Assembly: GCA_050301235.1 (NCBI GenBank)
Contig: JBNKZD010000070.1
Location: forward strand, 8,166-72,165
Direction: 5' to 3'
From: JAFGIN01 sp050301235
GTDB lineage: Bacteria > Fibrobacterota > Chitinivibrionia > Chitinivibrionales > Chitinispirillaceae
DNA: 64,000 bases
In this document: piece by piece, positions 1 through 9,770 of the stretch
Layout of the letters: the number at the start of each line of letters is the position of its first letter
Numbering within the stretch: position 1 is the stretch's first letter
Translations under genes and position numbers: made by a program
The notes under the pieces: model-generated
What the model saw: only the letters and a program-made list of their open reading frames with translations
What the model was told of the DNA's origin: nothing
The model's database searches: none

Positions 1-1
1 A

Positions 2-3000
2 CCGAATGGAAAAGGGCACAACTATTCCTTTACCATGGAGCTTCATCATGAATTCACCTATCAGGGAGGTGAATTTTTCAAATTTTACGGAGATGATGAC
101 ACCTGGATTTTCATTAACGGTAAACTGGTGCTTGATTTGGGAGGTATGCAGGCCGAGGTTGGGGGCACGGTCAATCTTGATAACCTTGCACCATCTCTTG
201 ATCTTGTCAAGGGCAAAAAATACATGTTTGATTTTTTCTATACTGAAAGACGGACTACACAATCAAACATCGTCATAACTACAAATATCCTTACTCCCTC
301 CAAACCTAACAGTATAGTTATTTTTCCGGATTCCACAACATCAACCTCTACTGATTCCCTAATCGGCCTGGGAGATACCCTTATCAGGGCGGGGGAATGC
401 CTGAAACTGTTTGCATATGTCGTCGATGACACTGGAGCATTACGTCCCGACTGGAGCAGAAATATAATCTGGGAAGTTCATGACTCCCTTGGAAATCCCC
501 TTGATATCACAACAAGAAGTAGCAACAATACATTCTGCCTCACGGAAGCATACGGATGCGTTTCCATTTACTTATCTTTCCAGGATTCTCTTTTCCCCAA
601 TATAATCCTGCATGATACAATTCGAATGTGTGTGAATCCAGGTCCTCCCGATCACCTTGTTATTGAAGCCAGTGCTGACAGTACTGTCAGTTTACGTCAA
701 GATAATCCTATCGATGTTCTCTATCTTTCCAGCAACGAAGCTCAGGCAAAAGTATATGCAGTGCTCAGAGACCGATTCGGAAATTTTGCCGGCTACGCAC
801 AATCTTCCCAATGGACCAGTTTTAGTACCGCTGTTGTTCAGGCGACAGCCGGTAACAACAGTATCGGAGAAGGAATCATCACCCGTAATACCAATGAGGG
901 AACTGCTCGTGTGCAGGCTGCTTCAGGTAGCTTAAAGGACACTGTTGAGGTGGTGCTTGAAAATATTACATATACTTCTTTGAGGATTGTAACCGGCACA
1001 GGCATATTGCGTGATATCGACACATTACGTATTAGAAGTGATCAGGACACCTCGCTGACTGCTCTGGGAAGACGTTCCGATAATGGCCAATGGGATAATG
1101 TGCTTGTTCGCTGGACAGCTTCCGGGATAGTCCTGCAACCATCAGCTCCTTCATGGGATTACCGCTGGGTAAGCTTCTCGCCAGTTGTGGCAGATACTGG
1201 AAAAATTATCATTTCCCGTTCCGGAACATCCGGTACTATCTCCGACACAGTTGTAATAATCTCCTCAACCGGGGCTCCATACACTCTGGTTCTCTATCCT
1301 TTGCAGGGAGCACCTGGTTCCGGCAATATCCAATACCCCTCACCATCAGTTATGATCAGTCTTACAGCTGGTAAGAGTTTTCCTGCAACAGCCAAATTAT
1401 TTGACAGCAGAGGAAACTGGCTACGTGATTTTGAAAATTCAGGTGCCCCTATTTCCTGGAAAATAGTTGAAATTGATGGGAATCCTCCAAGTGGAGAGTT
1501 GAACTCCAATACTGGGGCTACAGTTTCATACTTCGCCAGGAGAGCTTACAATACATTCCTTTTAATAGCAGAATATCTTGGATCTTCAATACCACTAACT
1601 GATAGCGTGAGATTATATATCAATCCTGGTGCACCAAATCACCTTGTTATTGAAGGCTCTTCAGACAGGGCGGTCAGTCCCAATGAAGATTTTCCATTGC
1701 AATCACTGGTTTTTACAGGTACCGATTCCATTTTGAGTGTTTATGCGGTAATCAGAGATTCTCTTGGTAATTTTATCAGTTCATCCAGCAGGACTTCCTG
1801 GAGCAGCCAGGATACGACAATTGCCACGGTTGTGGCAGGAAATAGTGCGATTGGAGAAGGCGTTATTCAAAGAGAGGTAGTTTCGGGACAGACCAGTATC
1901 ATAGCAGTAAACGGTGATGATGCTGGTATGCTTGACACACTTACAGTAATGTTAACCACCATTACCTACGACTCCCTCCGTATTGTTGTGAATCATAACG
2001 GTATTAGGGACATATCGTTCCTCAACATTTATTCAGGAGAGGACACTCTGCTTTTCGCATTAGGCCTGAGATCTGATACCAGACAGTGGGAAAATGTTCG
2101 CGTAACATGGAGTAGCACCGGTTTTATCACCTCTACCACACCCCCTTCAATGGCTGACAGGTGGAATTTCAGCCCGACTGTACCGGGACAAGGGTTGATT
2201 TTGATCACCAGAAACAATGTCTGGGATACATTGCGGGTGCAAATCGATGGTGCCTCACCGATTCGTCTTGTACTTTATCCTTCCACAGGAGCCCCGGGTT
2301 TAAATAACCAGCCATACCCTTCTCCACCGTTGTTGGACACAGTCACAGCCGGAGTGTTTTATCCTTTTGTCGCAAAACTTTTTTCAAGCAATAATACCTG
2401 GCTCCAGTCTTTTGAAAAAGAAAATACCCCGATTCAGTGGAAAATTGTCAAGGTGTCTGGCGGATCTCAATCTGTTGCGGGATTTTTGCAAAACAGTACG
2501 GGTGCTTTCAACAATTTTTCACCAGTAACAGCCTACACTACAGTGGAGATAATAGCTGAATTCGAATACAATTTACAGGTAATGGCAGATACGGTCAGAT
2601 TGTATGTCAAACCCGCAGCTCCTCATCATCTGATAATTGAGAGTTCCTCAGATTGGTGGAGTAGCCCTAATGCTGATAATCCCATAGATTCAGTTACCTT
2701 TGGGTATACCGATTCAGTACAGTATGTCTATGCAGTACTGAGAGATACCTTTGGTAATTTTGTAGATTTTTCCACAAATGTTGTCTGGGCCAGCCGGGAC
2801 AGCACCATAGCGACTGCAGCCAAAGGAATCGTATCTCTCGGTGAAGGACGCCTGATTAGAAAAGGTACACTGGGTACAGGTATCATTGTAGCTTTCGACA
2901 ATGCGGGCAGAATCGATTCGACCGTGGTGCGCCTCACCAATGTTCAATATGATTCACTAAGAATAATAACTCAGGATGGCGACTCGATTTCTCAACTCGT

Positions 3001-6000
3001 CATGCCAACAACCGGAGATACGAGCTTATTCGTGCAAGGCAGACGAAAAGAGGACGGTGTCTGGGAATATGTAAAAGCAGATTGGCAAACAATTGGCAGT
3101 ATTCTTGTCATTCCCGGTCCTCCTTCCCGTTCAGAAACGTGGCATTTCTCTCCAGCCGATACCGGATCAGGCTTCATTATTGTATCGATGCGGGTTGGAT
3201 CAAACCTGATATCGGACACAGTATCCGTTCAATTCAATGCGGGAAATCCATTCTCTCTGGTATTATACCCAAAAGCAGGAGCTCCAGGATTCAACAACCA
3301 GCCTTACCCCAATTCCGAAACACCTGTAAATATTGAAGCTGGCGCTTTTTTACCTCTTACGGCTAAATTATTCGATCAAAGCGGTGTTTGGCTCAGCAAC
3401 TATGAAACTCCCAACCAACCATTTTCCTGGAAGATTATTGAGCAAGCAGGTTTTTCTGAATCAGGAAATTTTTCCGATTCAATCGGATTTTTCACCATGT
3501 ATTCTCCTGTAAAAGCCTACAGAACTGTCATGATTGCGGTCAGTTTCGTTCATGGAACACGCAGACTGACTGATACTGTCACCGTTTCTATTATCCCCGG
3601 GCCAGCTCACCATTTGGTGATTGAAGCAAATCAGAACCGGGAGATCAGCCCGAATTCCGACAATCCATTAAATACCGTTACCCTCACCAGCATGGAATCT
3701 ATCCGTCGGGTTTATGCCGTTATCAGGGATAAATTGGGAAACTGGGTTGATTATTCCCTCATTACCAACTGGAGTTCGAATGATTCACTTATTGTAAATG
3801 TTCAAAGCGGCATCACCAGCATTGGCGAGGGAATTATAACAAATGTAAATGAAGGCAGCACCTTGATACGGGCTACAAACAAGGAGACCCGTTATGGTTC
3901 GACTGTACTGACTGATTCCCTCGAAGTTATTGTGAAAAACATTTATTTTATCCGATTACGTATCCTTAACCAGAAGGGGTTTGAATTAGACAGTCTGGTG
4001 ATGAGTACTAACGATGATACTACATTGATTGTTCAGGGATTGCGTTCGGACGATTCTACCTGGGAAAATATACAGACACAGTGGGAAATTGACACCTCAC
4101 TGGAAGGAAAAATGGCACCTCCACCGCCTCAGTTGTCAAATCAATGGAAATTTTCACCAGCCTCTCCTGTTGCTGGATGGATACGGGTCACACTGGGCAT
4201 TGATTCTATCACCATACCTGATACAATCAGATTTATGGCGATCAGAGGTGAACCTGTTTCAGTGACTTTTGAGATCTTGACTCCTCAGGAGAAGAGAATC
4301 GCCGGAGATACCATAATCGGCCTGGTGAAAATTTACAATCGGAACGGATTGGTTCCGGACGAATATTGCTTCAGAGCTGATTCGGTAAAAGGTGGTGCAC
4401 TCTATTACGATCCATTGAGAAATGATCAAAGAGTAGACCCGATACTGTTCATTGATGGTGAAAAATCAAATCTTACTTATACAGCCAATGATGCATACCG
4501 ATTAGATCAGTGTTTTACAGAAGGGGTTGACACAGTCCGTTTTATTCTTTATTATGCTCCATACGACAATGACAGCCTGCATGAGATTACTGTTAAACTT
4601 GGCTCGATTGCAGCATCCACAACTCCTTTCAGGATTCTTCCTGCAAAACTGGATTCTCTGGCCATTTTAGCACGCAACAATATTAGTCTGGATACCTTGA
4701 TCCTGCATTCCCCCCAGGATGGTGTAATATTGACATCAGTAGGTTTTGACCGGTATGGAAACCTTCGTGGACCAGAACCAGGCAATTGGTTTACCGATGG
4801 AAGTCTGCACCCGATCGTCAGAGCTACAAATCTGACCAGAATCTATTATGAATCCAGCAACGTTATTGAACCTGAACAAGGGTATATTACAGTCTTTTCG
4901 GTAGATACCTCTTCTGGTAAGCTTTCCAGCAGGATATTTATCAGTATCACCGGTCCTGCTATTGCATTGAAGTCTGCGTTTACAGGAGACAAAAACGGTA
5001 ATGGATATCTCGACAGGATTATTCTTGAGTTCAGCAGGTCGGTTGTACTGCCGGACAGTATTCCCGGGCTGCTTATCTACCAGCCGGGAGCAATTTTTGA
5101 ATGTATAGGGATGATTCAGGAAAAGGACAATGTCTGGGTAATTACTCTCAGGGAGGATAGCTCTTCTGGAAACCTGCAGACCAGCTGGCAACCACAACTC
5201 TTTTTTGATTCCTTTGATGAAGTCACTGGTGTACATAATTACATTATTGAAGATGGAGCCGGACCGGTTATTTTGAGTGTCGTTAAAACAGAAGAGAACA
5301 TCAACAATAAGAGAAGAGACCATGTTGTTGTAGTTTTCAGTGAGCCGGTAATGAATGCTGAAGGCACTACGCTCAAAGTAGTTACTCCACCGGAATCACT
5401 TTTTATCGTATGGAAATACAATGAAAAAGGTGTCTTTTTCCCGATTGATAACGCATTTGCCGGGATTGAGTATCTGAAAACTGTCAGAAAGGATGCCGTT
5501 GAATTTTATGTGTCAAATGCTTTCGATCTGTCTTCACAACATTTTTTGAATATCAACACCCAGGGTACAAAAATCACAGACAACACCGAAACAAGAAATC
5601 CTCCGGAAACGGAAAATCGCAAGGTCCGTGTTCAGGTTAAAAACCAGGTTCCGGTGGAGCTTATAGCAGTTCCGAACCCATCATCTCCAAGATTTAATAG
5701 GGTTAATGCTGGTGTGTTATTAGCTGAACATGAACCGATGGCTCGCCAGTGGGTCCTTCAGGATAAAGGTGGCACAGTTCTGTCATTTAAAATTGCCACG
5801 CCAGAAGATGGAACAGTTAACGCTTACCTGAAAATCCATGATATTGCTGGAAATCTGGTGGCCAGTGCCAAAAATGATGATCTGGCAAGTAATTTGCCAA
5901 AGGGCCTGTCAGCCTATGAAATTAATTTTTATTGGAACGGCTCAAACAGTTTTGGAATGAAAGTGGCTCCGGGTATTTACAAGACGATACTTTACATTAA

Positions 6001-6061
6001 TTATTCTTCTCCAAATTATAAAGACTTTAAAGTCATGAATATGATTGGTATCTCAAAATGA
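2..6061 (+). CDS. Giant fibro-slime domain surface protein with four long repeats (5'-partial)
   Basis: The reading frame is open at the left edge, so the N-terminus lies outside the window; the first ATG at 35 is not the start. The first ~95 residues form the C-terminal half of a fibro-slime domain (FKFYGDDDTWIFINGKLVLD, then DLGG), a family typical of Fibrobacter secreted proteins. Four tandem units of about 329 residues follow, each opening with a variant of HHLVIEAS (near 643, 1630, 2620 and 3604) and containing VYAVLRD, GEG and LVLYP-type landmarks, suggesting Ig-like beta modules. A calcium-loop-like DKNGNGYLD lies near 4990. The last ~120 residues (VPNPSSPRF, then YWNGSN and PGIYK) resemble a FlgD-like or sorting-type C-terminal domain. 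Likely secreted and surface attached, with a possible role in adhesion to polysaccharide; that role is inferred. It ends at a TGA and is followed by about 200 bases of empty spacer. Confidence 0.85.
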   Translation, partial: PNGKGHNYSFTMELHHEFTYQGGEFFKFYGDDDTWIFINGKLVLDLGGMQAEVGGTVNLDNLAPSLDLVKGKKYMFDFFYTERRTTQSNIVITTNILTPSKPNSIVIFPDSTTSTSTDSLIGLGDTLIRAGECLKLFAYVVDDTGALRPDWSRNIIWEVHDSLGNPLDITTRSSNNTFCLTEAYGCVSIYLSFQDSLFPNIILHDTIRMCVNPGPPDHLVIEASADSTVSLRQDNPIDVLYLSSNEAQAKVYAVLRDRFGNFAGYAQSSQWTSFSTAVVQATAGNNSIGEGIITRNTNEGTARVQAASGSLKDTVEVVLENITYTSLRIVTGTGILRDIDTLRIRSDQDTSLTALGRRSDNGQWDNVLVRWTASGIVLQPSAPSWDYRWVSFSPVVADTGKIIISRSGTSGTISDTVVIISSTGAPYTLVLYPLQGAPGSGNIQYPSPSVMISLTAGKSFPATAKLFDSRGNWLRDFENSGAPISWKIVEIDGNPPSGELNSNTGATVSYFARRAYNTFLLIAEYLGSSIPLTDSVRLYINPGAPNHLVIEGSSDRAVSPNEDFPLQSLVFTGTDSILSVYAVIRDSLGNFISSSSRTSWSSQDTTIATVVAGNSAIGEGVIQREVVSGQTSIIAVNGDDAGMLDTLTVMLTTITYDSLRIVVNHNGIRDISFLNIYSGEDTLLFALGLRSDTRQWENVRVTWSSTGFITSTTPPSMADRWNFSPTVPGQGLILITRNNVWDTLRVQIDGASPIRLVLYPSTGAPGLNNQPYPSPPLLDTVTAGVFYPFVAKLFSSNNTWLQSFEKENTPIQWKIVKVSGGSQSVAGFLQNSTGAFNNFSPVTAYTTVEIIAEFEYNLQVMADTVRLYVKPAAPHHLIIESSSDWWSSPNADNPIDSVTFGYTDSVQYVYAVLRDTFGNFVDFSTNVVWASRDSTIATAAKGIVSLGEGRLIRKGTLGTGIIVAFDNAGRIDSTVVRLTNVQYDSLRIITQDGDSISQLVMPTTGDTSLFVQGRRKEDGVWEYVKADWQTIGSILVIPGPPSRSETWHFSPADTGSGFIIVSMRVGSNLISDTVSVQFNAGNPFSLVLYPKAGAPGFNNQPYPNSETPVNIEAGAFLPLTAKLFDQSGVWLSNYETPNQPFSWKIIEQAGFSESGNFSDSIGFFTMYSPVKAYRTVMIAVSFVHGTRRLTDTVTVSIIPGPAHHLVIEANQNREISPNSDNPLNTVTLTSMESIRRVYAVIRDKLGNWVDYSLITNWSSNDSLIVNVQSGITSIGEGIITNVNEGSTLIRATNKETRYGSTVLTDSLEVIVKNIYFIRLRILNQKGFELDSLVMSTNDDTTLIVQGLRSDDSTWENIQTQWEIDTSLEGKMAPPPPQLSNQWKFSPASPVAGWIRVTLGIDSITIPDTIRFMAIRGEPVSVTFEILTPQEKRIAGDTIIGLVKIYNRNGLVPDEYCFRADSVKGGALYYDPLRNDQRVDPILFIDGEKSNLTYTANDAYRLDQCFTEGVDTVRFILYYAPYDNDSLHEITVKLGSIAASTTPFRILPAKLDSLAILARNNISLDTLILHSPQDGVILTSVGFDRYGNLRGPEPGNWFTDGSLHPIVRATNLTRIYYESSNVIEPEQGYITVFSVDTSSGKLSSRIFISITGPAIALKSAFTGDKNGNGYLDRIILEFSRSVVLPDSIPGLLIYQPGAIFECIGMIQEKDNVWVITLREDSSSGNLQTSWQPQLFFDSFDEVTGVHNYIIEDGAGPVILSVVKTEENINNKRRDHVVVVFSEPVMNAEGTTLKVVTPPESLFIVWKYNEKGVFFPIDNAFAGIEYLKTVRKDAVEFYVSNAFDLSSQHFLNINTQGTKITDNTETRNPPETENRKVRVQVKNQVPVELIAVPNPSSPRFNRVNAGVLLAEHEPMARQWVLQDKGGTVLSFKIATPEDGTVNAYLKIHDIAGNLVASAKNDDLASNLPKGLSAYEINFYWNGSNSFGMKVAPGIYKTILYINYSSPNYKDFKVMNMIGISK

Positions 6062-6270
6062 TCTTGTGTATGTTATGATATTACCCACTTCTTTTTAGTG
6101 CTTTTTTCCTCAACAAAGGATTTTTTCACTCATGTCGAAAAAATTCCCCAATTATGAGCAGGTTAGCAATTATTTTCAAGATTATTATCTACTGATCCAA
6201 CACACATTGTAAAGAAATAGTAACCCAAAAACAGGGTACCAAACCAGAACACAGATTGCTGACATACATC

Positions 6271-8397
6271 ATGAACTCAACCATACAATTTCAACTAAAC
6301 CGATATAAACTTCTTAAAAAAGTTGCAGATTATGGTTCAGGCAGCCTGTTACTTGCCTCCGATTTAGCAGCTCATCGCTTTGTACTTATCAAAAAAACTA
6401 CAGCTGTTAATGAACAATTTGCCTTTTACCAGGAATGTTTCCAGAATGAGTTAGAATTAACAAATTATCTGGATCATGGAAATATAATGCCACTCATCAA
6501 TTATGGATGGCATGATGGATCTTTCTACGCAGTGATGAATCATGTTGATGGATGTGATCTAGGGGCTTTGATTACTCATCCCCAGTTTGATGATTCAATT
6601 GGCCTGATGATCCTGACTCTGGCACTGGAAACACTGCACCATTGTCATGTGAAAGGGATCAGTCATGGTGATCTCAAACCAGCAAACTTACTGATAACTT
6701 CATCAGGGCAGGTCCAACTCACCGGTTTTGGTGTTTCACGAATGATCTCGATTGAAGATCAGCACTGTTTTTTTTCAACCCCATTGTTTTTGCCTCCTGA
6801 ATTAGTACAGATAATTGATTTGAAAAATCAATCAGACAGCAATCAATTTGAAAATACGACACTGTTCAGCTGCAGGAATGATTCGTGGACAAATGTGGTC
6901 CAATTATCAAATCCCGGAAGCATTTCACAGGATATCTGGGCTGTCGGTGTCCTGCTTTTTCGGATATGTACAGGTATTTACCCTTTTAATTCAGACCATT
7001 TTCCGACTCTGTTATCTTCTATTATTCAAAATAACCCCATGAGTCATGACAAATTCAGGACTGAAATACCAAAATCAATTATATCTATTATTGGTCAATG
7101 CCTCCGGAAGAACCCCAGTCAGAGACTCAATTCTCTGGATCCGGTTCTTAATGTTCTTCATGAACATTTTCATTCACAGGGAATCTCTTTTTTTAATGAA
7201 TATATTGCCCACTATCTGAATCAGAAAAGTGATCTACTCACGTATTCTATTAGTGTAGATGAACCTCCTGGAATGAATGTACATGGTAGTGATAACACTG
7301 CAGAGGAGCAACAACACAGTAAACCAAATGGCTACGAAACAAAAGTGCTACGGCATTTAGTTGCACCTAACTACAGTTTACCCCAGGTTAGTACCACACC
7401 GACAGTGAAGCTTGATCCAAGAGTAATCCGTGCAGCATATGAATCACAGAACAAATCAATAAATGTATTCCAGAAATTAAGAACCCTGTCCAGGGTCTAC
7501 CGTTTACATATTATTCTGGGAGCAGCAATAGTATTTTTAATAGTGTTACTGTTTGTTTCTGGAAGTTTTATTATTGAACATTTCAGTAATAAAAGCTCTG
7601 AACTTGCAACAGTGCAACACACAGAGAAAAAGTCACTTTTTCGCAAAACTTCACACAAAAAGAGAAATCTAACGTCTCCGGCACCTCACGAAAAGCCCCT
7701 GGTACAAGAGGAGAACAGTTCAGATCGAAATGACTCGATCCCAATACAGCAAGTTTTTGTTTCCCAAAAGATGTCTGATGCAGCAAAACCAATTGAGAAA
7801 AACTCACTATCGCAAGTGAAAACTTCTCAATCTGGTACGCAGCAGGTTTCAAAAAAAAGTACTCCATCAACTGCCAGCTCCGGCACTTCCGGAATCACAA
7901 AAAAACGGGTGCAGGAACATGCGATATCCAATTCAAGTCAAGTTGAGAATAGTGTCGAACAAACAGGAAAACTCACAATTTCTGTTGATCCACCGCACGC
8001 CAGTGTATTTGTAGATGGGACACTTCTGGACAAAAATGAATTTGAATCTGGTAAGGAACTAACTACAGGCAACCACAATATTACTGCGGATGCTCCGAAC
8101 TATGAGCCATATAGAAATACTGTTTCTATCGAAAAAGATCAATCTACAATTCTCGCTATCGCTCTTAAAGCGATTGTAAAAGGTAATGGTCAGGTTCATA
8201 TGTTCTCCTATCCCTGGGCAAACCTGTATATTGATGGGGAATTGAAAGGAACAACTCCAACAGCTGTTCCGATATTGCTGGATGAAGGAACTCATCAACT
8301 CTCATTACAACGGGATGGATATGAAACCTATACCGAAGAATTAAATATCAAGACAGGTGATGTTTTACGGCTTAAAGTTGATCTGAAGAAGAACTAA
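6271..8397 (+). CDS. Membrane Ser/Thr kinase-like protein (possible pseudokinase) with two PEGA domains
   Basis: Residues 11-310 form a protein-kinase fold. The catalytic loop is HGDLKPAN (132-139) with the catalytic Asp134, Lys and Asn kept, and VLIKK (38-42) can supply the ATP lysine. The metal-binding DFG motif reads TGFG (151-154), with Gly in place of Asp, and the glycine-rich loop is poor, so catalysis is doubtful. A membrane segment follows at about 411-433, then a Ser/Thr/Lys-rich linker, then two PEGA repeats (about 567-635 and 640-708; FVDGTLLDK and YIDGELKGTTP), which usually sit outside the membrane and contact the envelope. Topology is therefore a cytoplasmic kinase domain with an external PEGA tail. 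The ATG at 6271 is preferred over a TTG at 6256; neither has a strong ribosome site. It overlaps the convergent downstream gene by a few bases. It could be an active atypical kinase or a scaffold. Confidence 0.8.
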   Translation: MNSTIQFQLNRYKLLKKVADYGSGSLLLASDLAAHRFVLIKKTTAVNEQFAFYQECFQNELELTNYLDHGNIMPLINYGWHDGSFYAVMNHVDGCDLGALITHPQFDDSIGLMILTLALETLHHCHVKGISHGDLKPANLLITSSGQVQLTGFGVSRMISIEDQHCFFSTPLFLPPELVQIIDLKNQSDSNQFENTTLFSCRNDSWTNVVQLSNPGSISQDIWAVGVLLFRICTGIYPFNSDHFPTLLSSIIQNNPMSHDKFRTEIPKSIISIIGQCLRKNPSQRLNSLDPVLNVLHEHFHSQGISFFNEYIAHYLNQKSDLLTYSISVDEPPGMNVHGSDNTAEEQQHSKPNGYETKVLRHLVAPNYSLPQVSTTPTVKLDPRVIRAAYESQNKSINVFQKLRTLSRVYRLHIILGAAIVFLIVLLFVSGSFIIEHFSNKSSELATVQHTEKKSLFRKTSHKKRNLTSPAPHEKPLVQEENSSDRNDSIPIQQVFVSQKMSDAAKPIEKNSLSQVKTSQSGTQQVSKKSTPSTASSGTSGITKKRVQEHAISNSSQVENSVEQTGKLTISVDPPHASVFVDGTLLDKNEFESGKELTTGNHNITADAPNYEPYRNTVSIEKDQSTILAIALKAIVKGNGQVHMFSYPWANLYIDGELKGTTPTAVPILLDEGTHQLSLQRDGYETYTEELNIKTGDVLRLKVDLKKN

Positions 8398-9104
8398 AAG
8401 TCCAGAACGACTGTTAAACCATTTCCAGAACTGTATACTTGCGGCTGAGTACCTTTTTTAATTATCCTGACAAATAAAACTGTCGTTACCCCTGCAACTG
8501 CAGCGCAACCTGCTCCACCTGCCAGGAATAAGGAATATTTAGTAATTTTACCATCCGAAATAAAATGATTATTTCCCGTTTTGAGATTATCTTTCCGAAT
8601 GGTATATGCTTTGTATCCGCAGAAACCGCCGCCACCCAGAGACACCACTGCAGATGAAAGCAACACAGCAGGAACTACAACATTGCCTTTCTTTTCCTGA
8701 ATCGTGACAGTATCGGTGGTTCTTATACTCTCCATCTGAGAAATTTTTTTCTCGAGTAATACCTGATTGTACACAAGGGATATATTAGGAGGCAGTTCAA
8801 GAGTATCGATCATCGATGAATCTTTTTCTATAATTAACGAGAAATATTCCTTCGCCTTCGTGATCTGGTTCAGCATTCCATACGATTGTGCCAGCATTTT
8901 GTATGCTTCAAGGCTGTCGCTTTGATTTTCCATTATTGGCAGTACACTATCGATACATTCAATAGCCCGGGAGTAATATCCGTCACGATATTCTGCAATA
9001 CACAGGTTTAATTTATACCGGGAAACTGAAGGCGCTTCCTCTGCATAACAGTCGTAAGTGATTGATCCGAAAACGAATAGAAGTATAAGGATGTAACGCA
9101 ACAT
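8394..9104 (-). CDS. Secreted/membrane protein with TPR-like N-terminal half
   Basis: A 236-residue protein with a clear N-terminal signal sequence (LILLFVFGSITYDCYA). Residues 30-110 look like two helical TPR-type repeats (YYSRAIECIDSVLP, AYKMLAQSYGMLNQITKAKE). Two later hydrophobic, Gly/Ala-rich segments (about 146-165 and 190-212) are probably membrane helices. No enzyme motif is visible. The stop codon overlaps the stop of the convergent PEGA kinase, so the two transcripts meet tail to tail. The pairing with a PEGA protein suggests an envelope function, but I do not recognise the family. Confidence 0.7.
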   Translation of the reverse strand: MLRYILILLFVFGSITYDCYAEEAPSVSRYKLNLCIAEYRDGYYSRAIECIDSVLPIMENQSDSLEAYKMLAQSYGMLNQITKAKEYFSLIIEKDSSMIDTLELPPNISLVYNQVLLEKKISQMESIRTTDTVTIQEKKGNVVVPAVLLSSAVVSLGGGGFCGYKAYTIRKDNLKTGNNHFISDGKITKYSLFLAGGAGCAAVAGVTTVLFVRIIKKGTQPQVYSSGNGLTVVLDF

Positions 9105-9317
9105 TCACATGTCCCATATGGTTAGTGGGAGAAAATTTAAATTATATGGCTAATATAAAACAGGGAACTTTATGCGATAGAAATTTAATTTCTTCATACC
9201 TGTTCTGTCACTGGTCTTTAAATACATTCAAATACAGTACCTCTACCATTTTATCGGGTTCTATTTATGAATAAAAAGATTACCTTTTAAAATCATTCTG
9301 ATAATTATTAAAATCGG

Positions 9318-9346
9318 TTGCACTTTGAATCTTTTTGTACTATATT
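9318..9346 (+). promoter_or_regulatory. Sigma-70 type promoter of the GntR operon
   Basis: TTGCAC (9318-9323) and TATATT (9341-9346) are separated by 17 bases, a good match to the -35/-10 consensus. It lies 32 bases upstream of the GntR start and its -10 box is inside the palindromic operator described next. Confidence 0.65.
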
Positions 9347-9357
9347 GATGTAGTACA
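9336..9357. promoter_or_regulatory. Palindromic operator for the GntR (YtrA-type) regulator
   Basis: A perfect inverted repeat with 7-base arms, TGTACTA (9336-9342) and TAGTACA (9351-9357), separated by 8 bases. The left arm covers the start of the -10 box, so a bound dimer would block RNA polymerase. Position and symmetry fit autorepression by the adjacent GntR-family protein; the binding itself is inferred. Confidence 0.6.
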
Positions 9358-9377
9358 TAAATTACAATTGAGGTTTG

Positions 9378-9770
9378 ATGAATTTAATTATTCGAGATGG
9401 GAGCCCAATCCCTGTTTACGAGCAGATTATTATACAGATCTTGAAAAATCTCAGGGAAAATGCTCTTCAGATGGATTGTCCACTCCCAACAATACGGCAG
9501 TTAGCATCTGATTTAGACATTACAGTCGCTACTGTTGCAAAAGTTTATCAAATTCTGGAGCGTGGCAAGATAATTGTCACTGGAGGGCGAAGGGGTACTT
9601 TTTTCCATGAGAATGCATTAGAGAATGCTGAAAAATTCATCAATGAAGAGATCAGAAATCAAATGAGAGAATTTATTTCCCTGCAATTGAAATATGGTGT
9701 CTCAGTAAATACACTACAAGAGTTATTTGCCGCAACTATCAATGAGTTTTCAAAAGGGGTTTTTCAATGA
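9378..9770 (+). CDS. GntR family (YtrA-type) transcriptional regulator
   Basis: A short GntR protein (130 residues from the ATG at 9378; a TTG just before gives one more). The winged helix spans residues 8-75 (PVYEQI, TIRQLASDLDIT, TVAKVYQILE, and GRRGTFF in the wing). Only a ~50-residue helical tail follows, the size of the YtrA subfamily, which has no large ligand domain and often represses linked membrane-protein or transporter genes. TTGAGG lies a few bases upstream of the start. The next gene starts inside its stop codon (ATGA), so the two are translationally coupled. A perfect palindrome over the -10 box suggests autoregulation. The ligand is unknown. Confidence 0.88.
   Translation: MNLIIRDGSPIPVYEQIIIQILKNLRENALQMDCPLPTIRQLASDLDITVATVAKVYQILERGKIIVTGGRRGTFFHENALENAEKFINEEIRNQMREFISLQLKYGVSVNTLQELFAATINEFSKGVFQ

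Noticed and set aside
4736..5323. 195-codon antisense frame inside the fibro-slime gene
   Set aside because: It is a shadow of the clearly coding plus-strand frame and has no domain features.
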